Assembly: GCF_030704535.1 (NCBI RefSeq)
Contig: NC_081810.1
Coordinates: forward strand, 2,089,501-2,153,500
Direction: 5' to 3'
From: Vitis vinifera
Lineage: Eukaryota; Streptophyta; Magnoliopsida; Vitales; Vitaceae
DNA: 64,000 nucleotides
Both the position numbers and the translations under genes were made by a program. Below the pieces are notes generated by a model. It saw only the letters and a list, made by a program, of their open reading frames with translations. It did not search any database and had not been told where the DNA came from. Positions 45,601-57,600 of the stretch are shown here, one piece after another; position 1 is the first letter of the stretch, and each line of letters begins with the position of its first letter.

Positions 45601-48600
45601 TTGTAGCAAGTTATTGATATTGATCTTGTTAGCCATTAGTCATACAAATAGGTAGGGATTCAGATTTCCAAACACACATGGAAAGAAAGAGATCTAAGTC
45701 ACAAGTTTATATAGAGCTGAGAAGAAAGATTTTACAACAAATAAATTTGAGGGCGCCCATAACCAAGGTTTTACATCTAGAAAATAAGACAAATACACAT
45801 GAATAAGAGAGAACATGAGAAATTCAATACCCTCATTTTTAAATTTGTAAGGTTATAAGGAAAATTAAAATTCTAAGATATAATGGAAGAAGAAAAATCG
45901 AGAATGGATGAAATAAGAGAGTTTCTAACTTTCACCACTTTGAAAAATTTTGGAAATTGAGAACAAAGTGGTTGGTATCCCCACCACAAGTCTTCCCAAA
46001 AAATGAATCTTAACACCATCACCCAATGGAAAGTAGGTGTGATTGGAAAGATCTAAGAAAACATGAGCAATAGCCTTCCTAGGCAACTCTATGACCACCT
46101 GATTGCAATTTTGGCACTTGATTGCAAGTAGGTATCCTTTGCTTAATTTACAAAAAGAATGAGGAATTTTGGCATAAACATTAAGTTCAATGTCCTGTAA
46201 AGAAGATTCCTAGTTTTCTGAATTACAATGGAATCTCTTTCCAAGTCTTCAACATGGGAAGGGGAATTAAATTTTATGCGTTTTGCTCAACAATATTCTA
46301 AGACTCCATCATTTGGCTATCTAGTAGATTGATGACACCCAAAAGCCTAGCTAAATTGATGAGAAACTAGAATTCAATTTCACAAGTTGTGATTTTTATA
46401 CTCTGAGACTCCATTTTTTCGTTGTTTAGTAGATTGTTGACACTCAAAAGCATAGCCAAACTAGTAAAAACTAATGACTAAATCAAAAGGCAAAGAAAAA
46501 AGGTCCACCACTCCAAAGCAATAGGCCAAGAAGAAAAAACTACTCCACTCCAAAGCAATAGGCCAAGAAGAAAAAGGTACTCCACTTCAAAGCAATAGGC
46601 TAAGAAGAAAACAAGTACTCCAGTCCAAAACAATAGGCAAGAAGGAAAACAAGTTCCACTACATTGTAATTGGCTACAAAGCAAAAAATGCACAACTCAT
46701 CAAAGTTTCCTTGCATGGAACATACTAATGAATGATTAGTCATTTTCTATGCTATAGCCAATTGTAGTTTTCAACAAATGCTATGGTAAGTGCATCTAGA
46801 AAGGTGTAAGAAAAAAAATATGCAGATTAACAAATAGAGAACATAATCAATACATTATTGTATCCAAGAAATGAACAAAAAGTTCATGCTTCGAGGAAAT
46901 TCACAGTTAACTTTACATGTAAAAAAAACAGAAGGTTTTGTAGTAGTTGACCTGATTTTCTTCATTTAATTGGATACTATTAAGGGTGGTCCGGGAATTA
47001 GTTGTAAGCTCAAGACACGGAAAGTCACTCGCTCTTCTATCCCATAAATGGATTACACCACACATATCAGAAGCAAATAACCTATTAAAATGAGCCAATA
47101 AAATAGAAAAAACCAATTAGAAAAACTGACTAATTCAAAGTCAAAACTTAATGAAAGAAACAATAACCAATTTACAAAATAATAAATATAATCATATAAT
47201 ACTAAAAACAGTTTTCAACTATGACAGCAAAACTTTCACATTGTGTACATTAAAGGTTAACTATTTACTTTGGGTTGCATATTTGATTGCCTGCCAACTA
47301 TGATACATGGCTCCTCCAACTTCACCAAGTGTACCTGTCTCAACATGACACGACTTGGGTGTCGTGAGACCCCTTCCTGGGCCTTCTTGTATTTTGAGTG
47401 GTTTTCCTTGCTTCTATCATAACCCTAATTAGTTTGAGGTTATGTATATGTAGACATATAGCCCTAAGAAAGCCATTCTATTTTGAACTGTATTCTTTCA
47501 CCATAGAGCATAGTACAATTGTCATGACCCATGGACACACCTCAAGCAAGAACATCAAATCTGCGTGATTGTCTCTCTTCTTTTATTCTTTTGCTCCTTG
47601 TTGGTTTTCATCAACAATCACTTATTTTCCTACAACACTTTGTGAAGCAAGATGAAAGTTTGTGAATGAACAAATTTCTATTAAAATTCACCCATTCTAA
47701 GATCACTACCAAATCATTATGGACTTTCATTGCATTCATGCTCCAGGATTGGTAATTGAACTATGATGTGAGATCCAAAGAAGTTAGCATTCTTAGATTT
47801 CTTTTCAGTTCATGTTTTTCCTTTTTTTGAATGAGATATGTTTTCCCCCCACAAACTCCACCATTCTAGCCTAAAAAAAAAATGAGCTTTTCCCTATCAA
47901 AGGCTTGCATGTTGTACTAACCTTGAATCATCAGTTGAAGTAAAAGCTATGTCAGATAAGCCTTTATGTGCATTGACAGTATGTCTCTTTTGCAAAACCT
48001 ACAATAACACCAAGAGATATGTCATAAAGCATTAAAGTGATATTTTTCATAAAATACTAATAAGGAGAAAAGTGCAACAATTAATCTAAAGAAGGTCATC
48101 ACAAACTCAAGAAACATGTTCATTACTCTTTGGTATGTTGTCCTCTTCCCATTAGATGCAAGATCATGAAATAGTGGCATGAGAACACTAAGAAGTACAT
48201 TTCATAAAGCATTAACATCATATTTTTCATAGAATACTTTGTCCACTCCTTCCTGTTTGCAAATGTGCTTCTGCCCAAGACTAATGCTACTCTAGGAAGA
48301 TTTGATAATTAGCAAAAGGGCATTGTATACTTCTTTAGATAAACAATATGCACATTCGATTATGTGCATGCCGGGTGAAAAGTGAAAACAAGAAACAGAA
48401 GCGCATTTGTCAAAAATAGGGGATGGATCCAGAGCAAAGGAAATGCCAAAGAAGGTTATTAGAAAGAACTTGAGAAGATCACAAAAAATGCTCAATAAGT
48501 GCCCATGAGTTAGGGACTAGGACACTAGAAGCATTTACAATCTAGACAAGGCTTACAAGCTCCAAAATGAAGGCATGGTTTGTGCTGTTCTGAAAGTATC

Positions 48601-51600
48601 CCTAAAAGTTCCCTAAGATAATGCTTCTTAATTTCTTTAGAAGGCCTCTGCTCATGAGTTGATCAACACATACATATCTGAACAATTCACATTTCCATTC
48701 AAGTATAATTGACAAAAAATGCTCAAAATTCAACAACTCATGCTATTTTGGTAGAAAAGAAACAAAATCACACGTCATTTTCGTTAGAAAAAGAGTTAAA
48801 TGGCATGAATGCAAATATATGATCAAAGGTTGATCTTTGACCAAAAGCAATAAATCAATCACTTCAGTCTACCAAAGTAATGAAGACCTTTTATCCCTAA
48901 AAGGGGCACCCGTTAGTGAAATAACAAATTGGCCAGCAGCCCCTCATTCAATTCTATGGTTGAACCCAAGAAATTGGCATATCATCCTAATTCCTAAAAT
49001 TGCACTCACTACTCTTTTTTCCATAACGAAAACCACTCCACATATCAAATAGCAGACTGTCAAGTGGGATAAAAGAACAGAATTATAGGTGATTAGCAGG
49101 GTGTGGGCAGGGCATTACATGATGATGATTTGATAGTAAGTACAAAGGTTTATGCAATAGTTGTGGTGGCTTGGATGGCAGTGTCTGCCTCCATGGTGGT
49201 AGTGATTAGATTTAATAATATCACAAAGTACAATTTATTGAAGTAGTAATAACAGTTCTGATACAGCATTATTGTCCATACAATTCCAAGCCTTAACGAA
49301 AATATAATTAGGACCAAAATCCTTTGTCATCTTCACATTTCCAACTCTAAATCTAACCTGAACAAAATTATCAGTCGCATAAAAGTAAGGTTTGGTTGAT
49401 TAACATGCTACTTATGAAACTGACATTTTAGAAAATGTCACTAGGGATGTGGACAATAAAATTACCAACCAACTATTTCCGAGGCTTGATGGAATGATAT
49501 TAGGTTCAAAAGCCTATGCTATTTTAATCTTTCCATCTATGTTTGAAAGCTGCAATATTATTAGTCATACAAATAAAGTGAGGTTTGGTGGGGTTTGATT
49601 GATTAATATAGCTACATATGAAACTGACATTTAAGAAAATGTCACTAGGGATGTGACAATAAAATTATCAACCAACTATTTCCAAGGCTTGATGAATGTT
49701 ATTAGGTTCAAAAGCCTCTGCTATGTTAATCTTTCCGTCTATGTTTGAAAGCTGCAATATTATTAATCACACAAATAAAGTGAGGTTTGGTCAATGAACG
49801 TGCTACAAGTGAAATGCAATTAAGAGTAAATGGCTCCATTTAAAATTGTGTAAATGTGAATTTGGGAGTCTAGAGAAGACAATCACTACATATTACATCG
49901 AAAGAGAAACCACTGTGGTAAAGGCATATAAAAAGTGATAAATAGGATAAGAAACTTACTTCAACTGGTTCAGAAGAGATGTAACCAACATCAAAAATCA
50001 GTACTTCATTACTTTTCATAGATGTGCACGCAACCTGAAGAAGTAAAGAAAGAAACAATACATTACCCAGATCTGATTAAGATGTTAAAACACCAAGCAC
50101 ATCAAAATATATGAAATCAACCAGAACATGTATTCAAACACATAAGTAAAGGATTCCAAACTAGAAGCGTCAGCAAAGATTAAAAATGCCCAAGTGCATC
50201 TCCATGTTTCACTTTATAGAAACTGCTGGATGCAACAAACTCAATTATTGTTATCCAGGTTTTGTAATGGTCCAACATTCCATCTGCTACATTGAAAGTT
50301 TCATCCTAAGGCATGATGACAGAAGGGAGTACCCTTCACATCCTTAATAAAAGTTTAGGGGAGAAATGTCAGCTTTTTGCAGAGAGAAATAAATAATATA
50401 GGTGGATGTGAGGCAATTATAGACCAGGAATCTTTTCGCCAAGCCAATGCAGATGGCTGTTATCAGATGCGACTTTGGATTAAACATGCCCACACTAAAG
50501 GGTGACCTGAATGAAAAATAAATGAAAAGAGAAGAAAACTCTCAATAAGAAACTAGTGTTGTAATGGAAAACCTCTCTGATGATATACAGGTATAACATA
50601 TATCTCTTTATAATTAAAACATGTTTGTAAAACTCAAGGATCAAAGAAGGTTAAAAGTGTCAAAAACAAGGCCAGCCAACTTTGTCGCAAACTTCTCTAT
50701 GTTAACTTCTCAAAACATTTCAATTTAAGAAGCTAGATAATAAGAAATGCAATAAGAGAGACACTTGAATCTTTGATAAGGATAGAGATTGAGAATTATA
50801 GAAGAGCAGAATCTTATAATTGCTAACCCACAAATAAGAAATTGCTAGCTCAGGGAGTTGTTGATAGTTAGAAGGAAAGCATTCCGATTTCAATTTGCCA
50901 ATTTTTTACTACCATTCTAACAATTACAAAAAATTTAACATATATTAACCTATTTATGTGAAATTTCAAAGAGAATCCATTTCTTGGTCAAGTAAGGGCT
51001 AATCCACTCAAACAATAAAAGTGACAAAATACAGTTTCAAGACTTTATGGTTCATAAAAATGGAACTTTGAGGCCAAAATCCTCCACAACTACTGATGGC
51101 AAGCACATATTGAAATTAGAGCAACATATGTCAGAGAAATTATTCTAAGCAATTGTAGACATCAAAAATTTTAGGGGATTAAATTACCACTAAATTGATC
51201 ATCAAAATTGTGACTATTTAGTTCAACAAAATTTAGGCTTGACAAGTGATGGATCAAACACATTGGACAGATGACATGTATTCAAAATGTGACATGTGGC
51301 AAAATTTGGAAGGCTACAAAATTAAGTCTTGTAAATAAAATCAAATCAAACAATTGAAGTCAAAAGAGAATTAGAAATAAATATTCTCTTGTTGGCAAAT
51401 TTCCAAAGGAAACAAATCTTTCCATTGAAGTCAAAAGAGAATTAAAAATAAATATTCTCTCATTGGAAAATTCCCTTAAGGAATGAAACAAGTTACTAAA
51501 ATCAAATAATCAAATTCTTTGAATTAAGTAACTAAATCTTGTGGGTTCCAAATTTAATTATCTAATTTCACTTATAAATAATAGTGACTTCCGTCAATGA

Positions 51601-54600
51601 AAAGGATCAGCAAAACGAATTCATGTGAGAAAAGAAGTTTCACAAAGAGGAAAAGTCTTCACAAAATCTCTCTGCAAGTATGAGAAATGGCAAAAGTACT
51701 ACATACATGTTCTTCGCCATTCAACAAATTCATTCAGGAAAAAACCACTCTATGCCCTCAATTGATCTTCAACTCCAAGAAAACACTTTCGTTGTTGTGC
51801 TTTGAATTGTGATCAAAGTGATTGAATTAGAGGAAATATTCTTTTGTAGAGAATATAACCACAAAGATTGTACCCCACAATTAATCACTTTCATACAAAT
51901 TTTTATTCGCATTATTTTTCCCATAGTTTTGCTAATTTTGCAGGACCACGAAATTTGTGTGTACAGTAATTATCTTAAGATAGGGAAAAACAAAATGGAA
52001 GCGAATCCAACCTCGTCTTGGTTAGCAAGGTTCCAACGAACTACATCAAGTTGATGATCTGTAGAAAGATGCAGCAAATGTCTTGTTTCACCTTCTTCCA
52101 AGCCTACAAACACCTAAAACACATCAACCTAGAAAATAGATAGGAGTACTAAATGGATCAATTGAAGAAAGTAAACAATTATTTTGCAGAGATACAGCAT
52201 AATATAGAAATTAAAAAAATTACCATATTAAAAACTAAAAACCTATTGTTATACTTGATATGCATTTGAACGTGGAGAAGTGAAAAAGCTGCAAATAAGA
52301 ACCCATTTTTCTGAGTCCCAATATATGAACAGAACTAGAATTCATAGGCAAAGTCATCATTTATGGTTAGGTATTCCACCAGACTTCAGTATGATTAATA
52401 TCTTAAAATTTGGTCATACATAAGATTCAGTAATTCATCACCATCTAGTTAGTTTGTATTCTTAGACAATATTTTCATTCACTAAGTAGGGTATTCATCC
52501 TCATACATTTTAAACACACAGAGTAACTTGTCATAGAGCATAAATCTAACATGGAAAAGAACTTCTGACAGAAAATCTCTAAAGGCCAATTGAATTGACA
52601 AAATGTTTTGATTTTTAGTGATGACAAAGTGAGACTAAAACCATAGTGTTTGACAACCCTTTCCAGTGAGAATTTCATGATGCGGTTTCTTATTTTTTTT
52701 CTTTCTCCCTTTTTTTCTCCATTTCTTCTTTTTTTCACGAAAAAAGTAAAGTAAAGAAAGAAGAAAAGTTACATATCAGAAACAATGGCTCAATTGTGTG
52801 AGAAATTTCAGCCCTGTAATGGTTCCAAAATATCCAGCTGAAGTTAGTCCTTTCGAAAACTAAGAGGATTAGTCTAAGTCACAGCTAAGAAGACAGTTTA
52901 TGAATCCCCAAGCCTAACTGATGCAGGAGCTGGTACCGCAAGATCCATAAACCTTTGTTTACAAGTTTGTACTCTCAAACCCAGTTTGGGAGAGCTTCTT
53001 CAAAACCAAAAGCAGCATTTGAAGGTCAAACGCAACTTAAGGATATTTAGATGATACTGTCAAATGTGGGCATCACACTTCCTAATATGATTTATCTAAG
53101 TTTTAGAAAAACAGTGAGTTCTGGCTTTTCCCCAAATCTGATGAGGGAAGCAGACTTTTATGTGGTTAAATTTTTTAGAAAGTCAATATTATCCTTACTT
53201 TTTATAAAGGCATATTTAAAATATAGTTCCCAAACACAAAATCAATCACATAGCAAAAATAGGTACTTCTACATTTACTTCAACTACTAAAAACTTAGGT
53301 TAAATACTATCCTAATAGGCCCTTAACTTGCCCCCCATGGAGTCATGGGGAGGAATAAGTAGATCCTAAATAGCACATGTATGGGCTGACATCAAAAGCT
53401 TCATCTAAGTCTCAATGTTGTAATGACTGGATTTGAAAGCAGAAAGTTACTTATTAGTAGTCCTAAAATATAAATAAGTACTTTGAAATTCAAAAAGGCG
53501 TACTATTTCAAATTTCAAAAATACAACTATTTTCATTTTATTTTCTATCATAAATAAACAATTCATTTCATTGAATCACATAAGAATTTTGAAGGATGAA
53601 TTATCCTTCACCCAAAAAAAAAAAAGGAACAATCACCAAAAAAACCCCTCCCCAGAGAGAGCAACACTGAATGAAAAACCCAGCACACAGAGGTAAAGAT
53701 ATCCTATAAAACCATCGTACTGTGACACCTCATGCTTAGCTAGGCGAATCTATCCCATTAACCGAGCAGGAAATCCCAGTGAAAGAGCACCCAAAAACTG
53801 AAGCTATTGACAATTTAGATGCAACCACCCATTAAAGTTTCATAGACCTCATTTTTCCTTTAACACCCAATAAATGACAATAACAGAATCCCCCTTCACC
53901 AAGAGATTGGACAGCCAAAAAGATATAGCCTAGAGCAATCACTCCAAAACATAGTACTGTTTACACAGGTCTTGAAGATTTTAAGGATCCCAACACTTAT
54001 TTGATGATATGATCATAGTGACACAGATGATAACCACAATGATGATGACAGTAAAGGAACCATAATCACAACTTCAGTGTCAAGTGATTATTGAGTAACA
54101 TTTTACTCAAGGGTTAAAAAGGCCAAATTTTTCAGTAGTCAAATCCAAGTAAACCAAGCATCAATTAAGCATTAGGAAGAATGCCAAGGGACAAAGCATA
54201 TGAAGGATAATAGTATCAATTGCAAGGAAGGAAATAGAACAGAACATTTACTCCAGTGATGCATATCATCATCCTATATATCAATAAAGACATCAGAAAA
54301 TAATGATAATTGCTATCTCAAAGTCAATTTTTTTTTTTTTTGCATCTGGATTTTACTTTGAGGAGCAATATTACAGCAGGATCTTTGCATCTGGATTTTG
54401 TTTTGCAAGTGGCTTTTCTCAGAATGGAAATGGAAAGAAAGAAAAATGTTTGAAATGCTGATTGCAGGGTCCAAACATGCACAGGCTAGCTCACTTTGTA
54501 ATGAGTTAGCAGGAGGAGAAAGAGGCCTTCTACAAAACAGTGCAGCGCCACAATGGTACAGCACACAGCAATTTCCACATATGAGAGAAAGTGGTAAACC

Positions 54601-57600
54601 CAAGCTCTATCACCTCACTTCTCAAATGGCCATTTCAACCTGTTAAAGTTCTCCAAATGAGAAAGGATAAGCATGCTCACTTCTTTTTCTTACTGAAACC
54701 AAAACGTGACTGCTTTGGCTTGTGCAAGTCACACTTCACCACTCAAGTTGACCAAATCCAAACCTAAGACATAGCAGGAGATTGCATTAGCTGAATGCAT
54801 AATCTCCCATGGCCTATTATTCCAGCAGCCAACAGTAAACATCAATATTTGGCTCTGCATAAAACCCCTCGTAGACATGAATGTTGTTTCTCATATGTGT
54901 TATATTGAATTACCAATTTTCCTAAAAGCTTAAGCTTGTAGGATTTGGGCCCACAATGTGTATCATGCACTCTAATATCATCCCTCACGTTTAGCCTCCT
55001 ATTGTTGGGCTTACATGTGGGCTTGATAAATTGGATAAATAAACATGCAAGGGTGAGGTTCAAACACTTGAGCTCCCACTAAACCAGACTTTGATACTAT
55101 ACTGAACTACCAATTTCCCAAAAGCTTAAGCTTGTAAGATTTAGGCTCACAATGCATATCATGCACTCTAATGGTTACCACTAGCTTCCATGCAATGTGG
55201 TTGACATTTTGAAATTATCAAGTCAAAAGCATATACATATCAACCCTGCTTACAGCAAATCCTACTAGAGCTTAAATATAATGTACTTGACTTTGTTAGG
55301 AACCATGTGCAAACAAACCATATAGACTGCACCAGCATAGAAACTTACATGTTGATATTTCGATAGTCTGACAATAAAGACTTTCAAAGTCATGCACTGT
55401 TAAGCACCCCAACTTTGTCACAGAAGCCAAGTATATTCCCTAAAAGAATGTAAAAGACGAGACCAAAATATAAATGGCAGAACCTGAAGCAAAAAATTAA
55501 AGCAACAAATAAAATGTCATCTAGAACAACAAGAGGATGACAATGAGAAGGCTTTAAGGAAATAAATATCTGATCCACAGCATCGCTATTGCCTAAAACA
55601 TTGGCAATGGATTCCAAAAAAAAAAAATACAACACACACGCACAAACACACAATGGCATTTCAATCAGAACTTAGAAGTGCATTCAGCTCCTTTTTTAAA
55701 TCACAAAAGCTGACCTAACTCAATAGGGAAAACATAACATAAATATACAAAAGTACATGTACATAAAAGGTGCCCAGAAGAAAAAGATATGTGTGTAGTA
55801 CACGTACATAAAAGGTGCCAAACAGAAAAAGAGGAGTGCGTGCAATCCACATTTTATTTTGCCACACACACTCAATGACATTCCAGTTAGAACTTAGAAG
55901 TTCATTTAGCTCCTTTCTTTAATCACAAAAGCCGACCTAATTCAATAGGGAAAACATATAATTTTATTTTTTGGTAGGCCAATAACAAGTACATGCAAAT
56001 AAAAGGTACCTCACAGAAAAAGAAGGGTACAATCCACATTTTATTTCAACACCCTCCAGTGATTTTAGCACCTTCAACTTGGATCAAATTATTCATCCAT
56101 ACCACTCATGCATTGATCTTCATTGAACACAGCCAAATCATCCTACGTTATCTTTCATCAATGTTGGTGCCACCTCCAACTTCTGACAAATGCATTTGTT
56201 CTTTATCATATCTTTTCTTGTATTATCACTCATCCTTCTTAACACCATCATCCCAACTAGAATCACTTTTTGAACATGTGCTAACCACCAACAGTCCCAG
56301 GAGTAAATCAGAGCTGGCCTTATAGCAGTCTTATTAATTTTTTTCCTTTCTTCTATAATTGCATGATATTGCAAAAGGATTTAACAATTCTTCACTGCAG
56401 CTATCGATTAATGGCATAGCTAAGTACTTATACTCGGTACCCAAATGATACAGAAATATAATAATCAAGCCCCTCGGGTAAGAGGGAAAAAAAAGATAAA
56501 AATCATGATTGTAAAGGTCATGATTCTTCAAAAAAATGTTTTGGAACTCACCTTGGAGTCAAATTCTAGTGCAGAGATGCCCTGCCTGAAAAGGAATCAT
56601 GATGAGAAATTTCTTGTACATCGAACAAATAATATGCTCATAAGAAAAATGGCACATCTGCAAAACAAAAAAAAAAAAGAGGAAAGAAAAGCGAAAACAA
56701 CACCAAACACACAGAAGTACTAAGCATAGACCTTAAAAAGTCTTGGAAAGTTATGACCAATAATAAGCATTAACCGTTAGACCTTTTTAAGAAACATTCA
56801 AAACTCATAGTTCAACACTATTATAACTCCGATGGTAAATGGTGTACACTAAACAGTACAAACCAGAACAGAAGAGGAGTTCAGGAAACAATTCTTCACA
56901 TTTGCTATCATTTTGCTTCTTCAGCTATTTGCTCTTGGTCTGGGATGCCTATGGTTTTCCTTCTCTTGGGGATTCTTCCAAAGTCTGCAAACTGAGGGTT
57001 GGCCCTAAGGGAATTTTTTGTCCTATATGCTGCTTTAAGTAACCTTTGGAAGGAGAGAAACGGGTGCAGATAAATACATGGAGATTATAAAATTCCTTGT
57101 GGTAACTGAGTTCCTTTTCTTCCTGCTTTAAGAAAGGTTTCTATAAGATGATTAAATGATGATTATAACCTTTTCCTAGGTGCATTCCTTACTGCTTTGT
57201 TGCTTTGCTCATGTTTGGATAGGTTGATAAATTAGTCCATCTAAGGTTCTCTAATAAAATTTTGTAGTAAGCAAAACAAATTATCGGTAAAAAGACAAGT
57301 TTCAAAATCAATTTTGATTTCAACCTTCATAAATTTCTATTACTCATACCACAAAAAAAAAAACCCAAGTAAACCTTGAGTGGTGTACTTAAACATGTAA
57401 ACTTTTATATGGTGTTCGGATGCTGCACCAAATGTATAAAACCTTTCCCATTAGGATCTAAGTGTAATCTAATAACCTGCATGAAGAGCTATACCAAATG
57501 CTGGTCCCACCAAGCAGTATCCTAGAAGAGATGAGTTGGTTACAAGTAAACAACTGATATTTTTGCAGAGAGTGGCTTCTCTCACAGCTTCCTGCACATT

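Noticed and set aside
47330-47640. Possible second solo LTR in WD40 intron 8
   Set aside because: The sequence has an LTR-like feel (TGTCTCAACATG start, CTACAACA end), but no target-site duplication or paired copy could be found.
52112-52120. Alternative acceptor for WD40 exon 6 nine bases upstream
   Set aside because: TTTTAG at this place would fit only if exon 5 were skipped; with exon 5 (55439-55349) the phase requires the acceptor at 52104-52105.
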